Source: Methanolinea sp. (lineage in GTDB: Archaea; Halobacteriota; Methanomicrobia; Methanomicrobiales; Methanospirillaceae). Taken from it: a stretch of DNA of 5,144 nucleotides. A model generated the notes under the pieces. The model saw only the letters and a program-made list of their open reading frames with translations, had not been told where the DNA came from and ran no database searches. The translations under genes were made by a program, and so were the position numbers. The stretch is taken from positions 1 to 5,144 of the forward strand of contig DUGV01000101.1 in NCBI GenBank assembly GCA_013331225.1, read 5' to 3'. How positions within the stretch are numbered: position 1 is the first letter of the stretch; each line of letters begins with the position of its first letter. Positions 4,778 to 5,144 of this stretch are shown in pieces.

Positions 4778-5144
4778 ATGGAGTTTTTAGACGCATGTAC
4801 ACTCCTTGCCCGTGAAGTGCGGGGCGCAATCCGTGACCTGGTGGGTAGCGATGAGGGCGGCCGGACTGTCCGCATGGGTGCGGATCGCACTCCTACCAAG
4901 CTGATCGACCAGGTGGCAGAGGACTGTGTACTGCGGTTCCTGCAGGACCACCCCCTCTGCAGGACCCTTATCTCCGAAGAGGCCGGAAAGGTGGAGATCT
5001 CCGGCGATGCAGGGACTATCTTCCTTGACCCGATAGACGGGACCTACAATGCAGTCGCAGGCATCCCCTTCTATGCCCTCTCCCTCGCCTATGCGGAGGG
5101 GGGATGCGTGCTCCAGGGGTTCGTGGAAGACCTCGCGAGCGGGG
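4778..5144 (+). CDS. Archaeal fructose-1,6-bisphosphatase / inositol-1-monophosphatase (3' end outside the window)
   Basis: The frame is open from ATG 4778 to the window end: 122 codons, about half of the usual 250-270 aa. It belongs to the Mg-dependent, Li-sensitive phosphatase superfamily; the archaeal enzymes dephosphorylate both fructose 1,6-bisphosphate (gluconeogenesis) and inositol 1-phosphate (inositol for membrane lipids). Visible are MGADRTPTKLIDQVAED (33-49), the metal ligands E67-E68 in LISEEAG, and the metal-binding signature LDPIDGTYNAVAGIPFYALS (83-102) with D84, D87 and the phosphate-contacting G88-T89. The usual Gly of the GxDGTPTK motif is Arg37 here. The C-terminal half, with the last metal-binding Asp, lies beyond the window, so it is cut by the window and not shown to be broken. 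There is no strong Shine-Dalgarno; the start is supported by the TATA box and by alignment of the N-terminal helix. Confidence 0.93.
   Translation, partial: MEFLDACTLLAREVRGAIRDLVGSDEGGRTVRMGADRTPTKLIDQVAEDCVLRFLQDHPLCRTLISEEAGKVEISGDAGTIFLDPIDGTYNAVAGIPFYALSLAYAEGGCVLQGFVEDLASG

Noticed and set aside
1..5144. CRISPR array, tRNA/rRNA, insertion sequence, prophage or defence island
   Set aside because: No spaced direct repeats, cloverleaf sequence, transposase, integrase or defence-type domain is visible; genes are housekeeping or lineage-specific hypotheticals with uniform codon style.

Overview
The window looks like chromosomal DNA from a euryarchaeal methanogen, most likely of the order Methanomicrobiales (Methanoregula/Methanosphaerula/Methanoculleus type). 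The basis is an archaeal aIF5A with a hypusine-site loop, an archaeal-type fructose-bisphosphatase/inositol-phosphatase, an Mrp/NBP35 ATPase with an extra N-terminal cysteine cluster, TATA-box promoters about 25-45 nt upstream of starts, T-rich terminators, and a moderately GC-rich base composition. The taxon is an inference from gene content and style, not from a marker such as rRNA.

Layout, left to right: the C-terminal part of a PepSY/YcdB-like (probably exported) protein on + (2-454); a minus-strand double zinc-ribbon protein (489-944), convergent with it; a minus-strand pair reading from 2308 down to 1105, made of the Mrp/NBP35 iron-sulfur carrier ATPase followed 4 nt later by a 102-aa helical protein of unknown function; a minus-strand type 1 ribonuclease H (2401-2820); divergent from it a PEBP/YbhB-family protein with a remodelled ligand pocket (2885-3337); a membrane-anchored, Pro/Thr-stalked extracytoplasmic protein (3391-4134); a convergent T-rich gap; aIF5A on minus (4306-4689); and a divergent, 3'-truncated FBPase/IMPase gene on + (4778 to the window end) that shares a short AT-rich promoter region with aIF5A.

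The genes do not form one pathway. They are mostly housekeeping: Fe-S cluster trafficking (Mrp), removal of RNA from RNA-DNA hybrids (RNase H), translation elongation at difficult peptide bonds (aIF5A) and gluconeogenesis/inositol-lipid metabolism (FBPase/IMPase). Lineage-specific unknowns sit between them. The only clear operon is mrp plus the 102-aa gene. No mobile element, CRISPR array, tRNA, rRNA or obvious novel defence system is visible. The points most worth a second look are the PEBP protein that has lost the family's anion-site residues, the cysteine-free small protein coupled to Mrp, the double zinc-ribbon protein, and the stalked surface protein with a leaderless-looking promoter next to a hairpin. 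No gene-free stretch exceeds about 175 bases.
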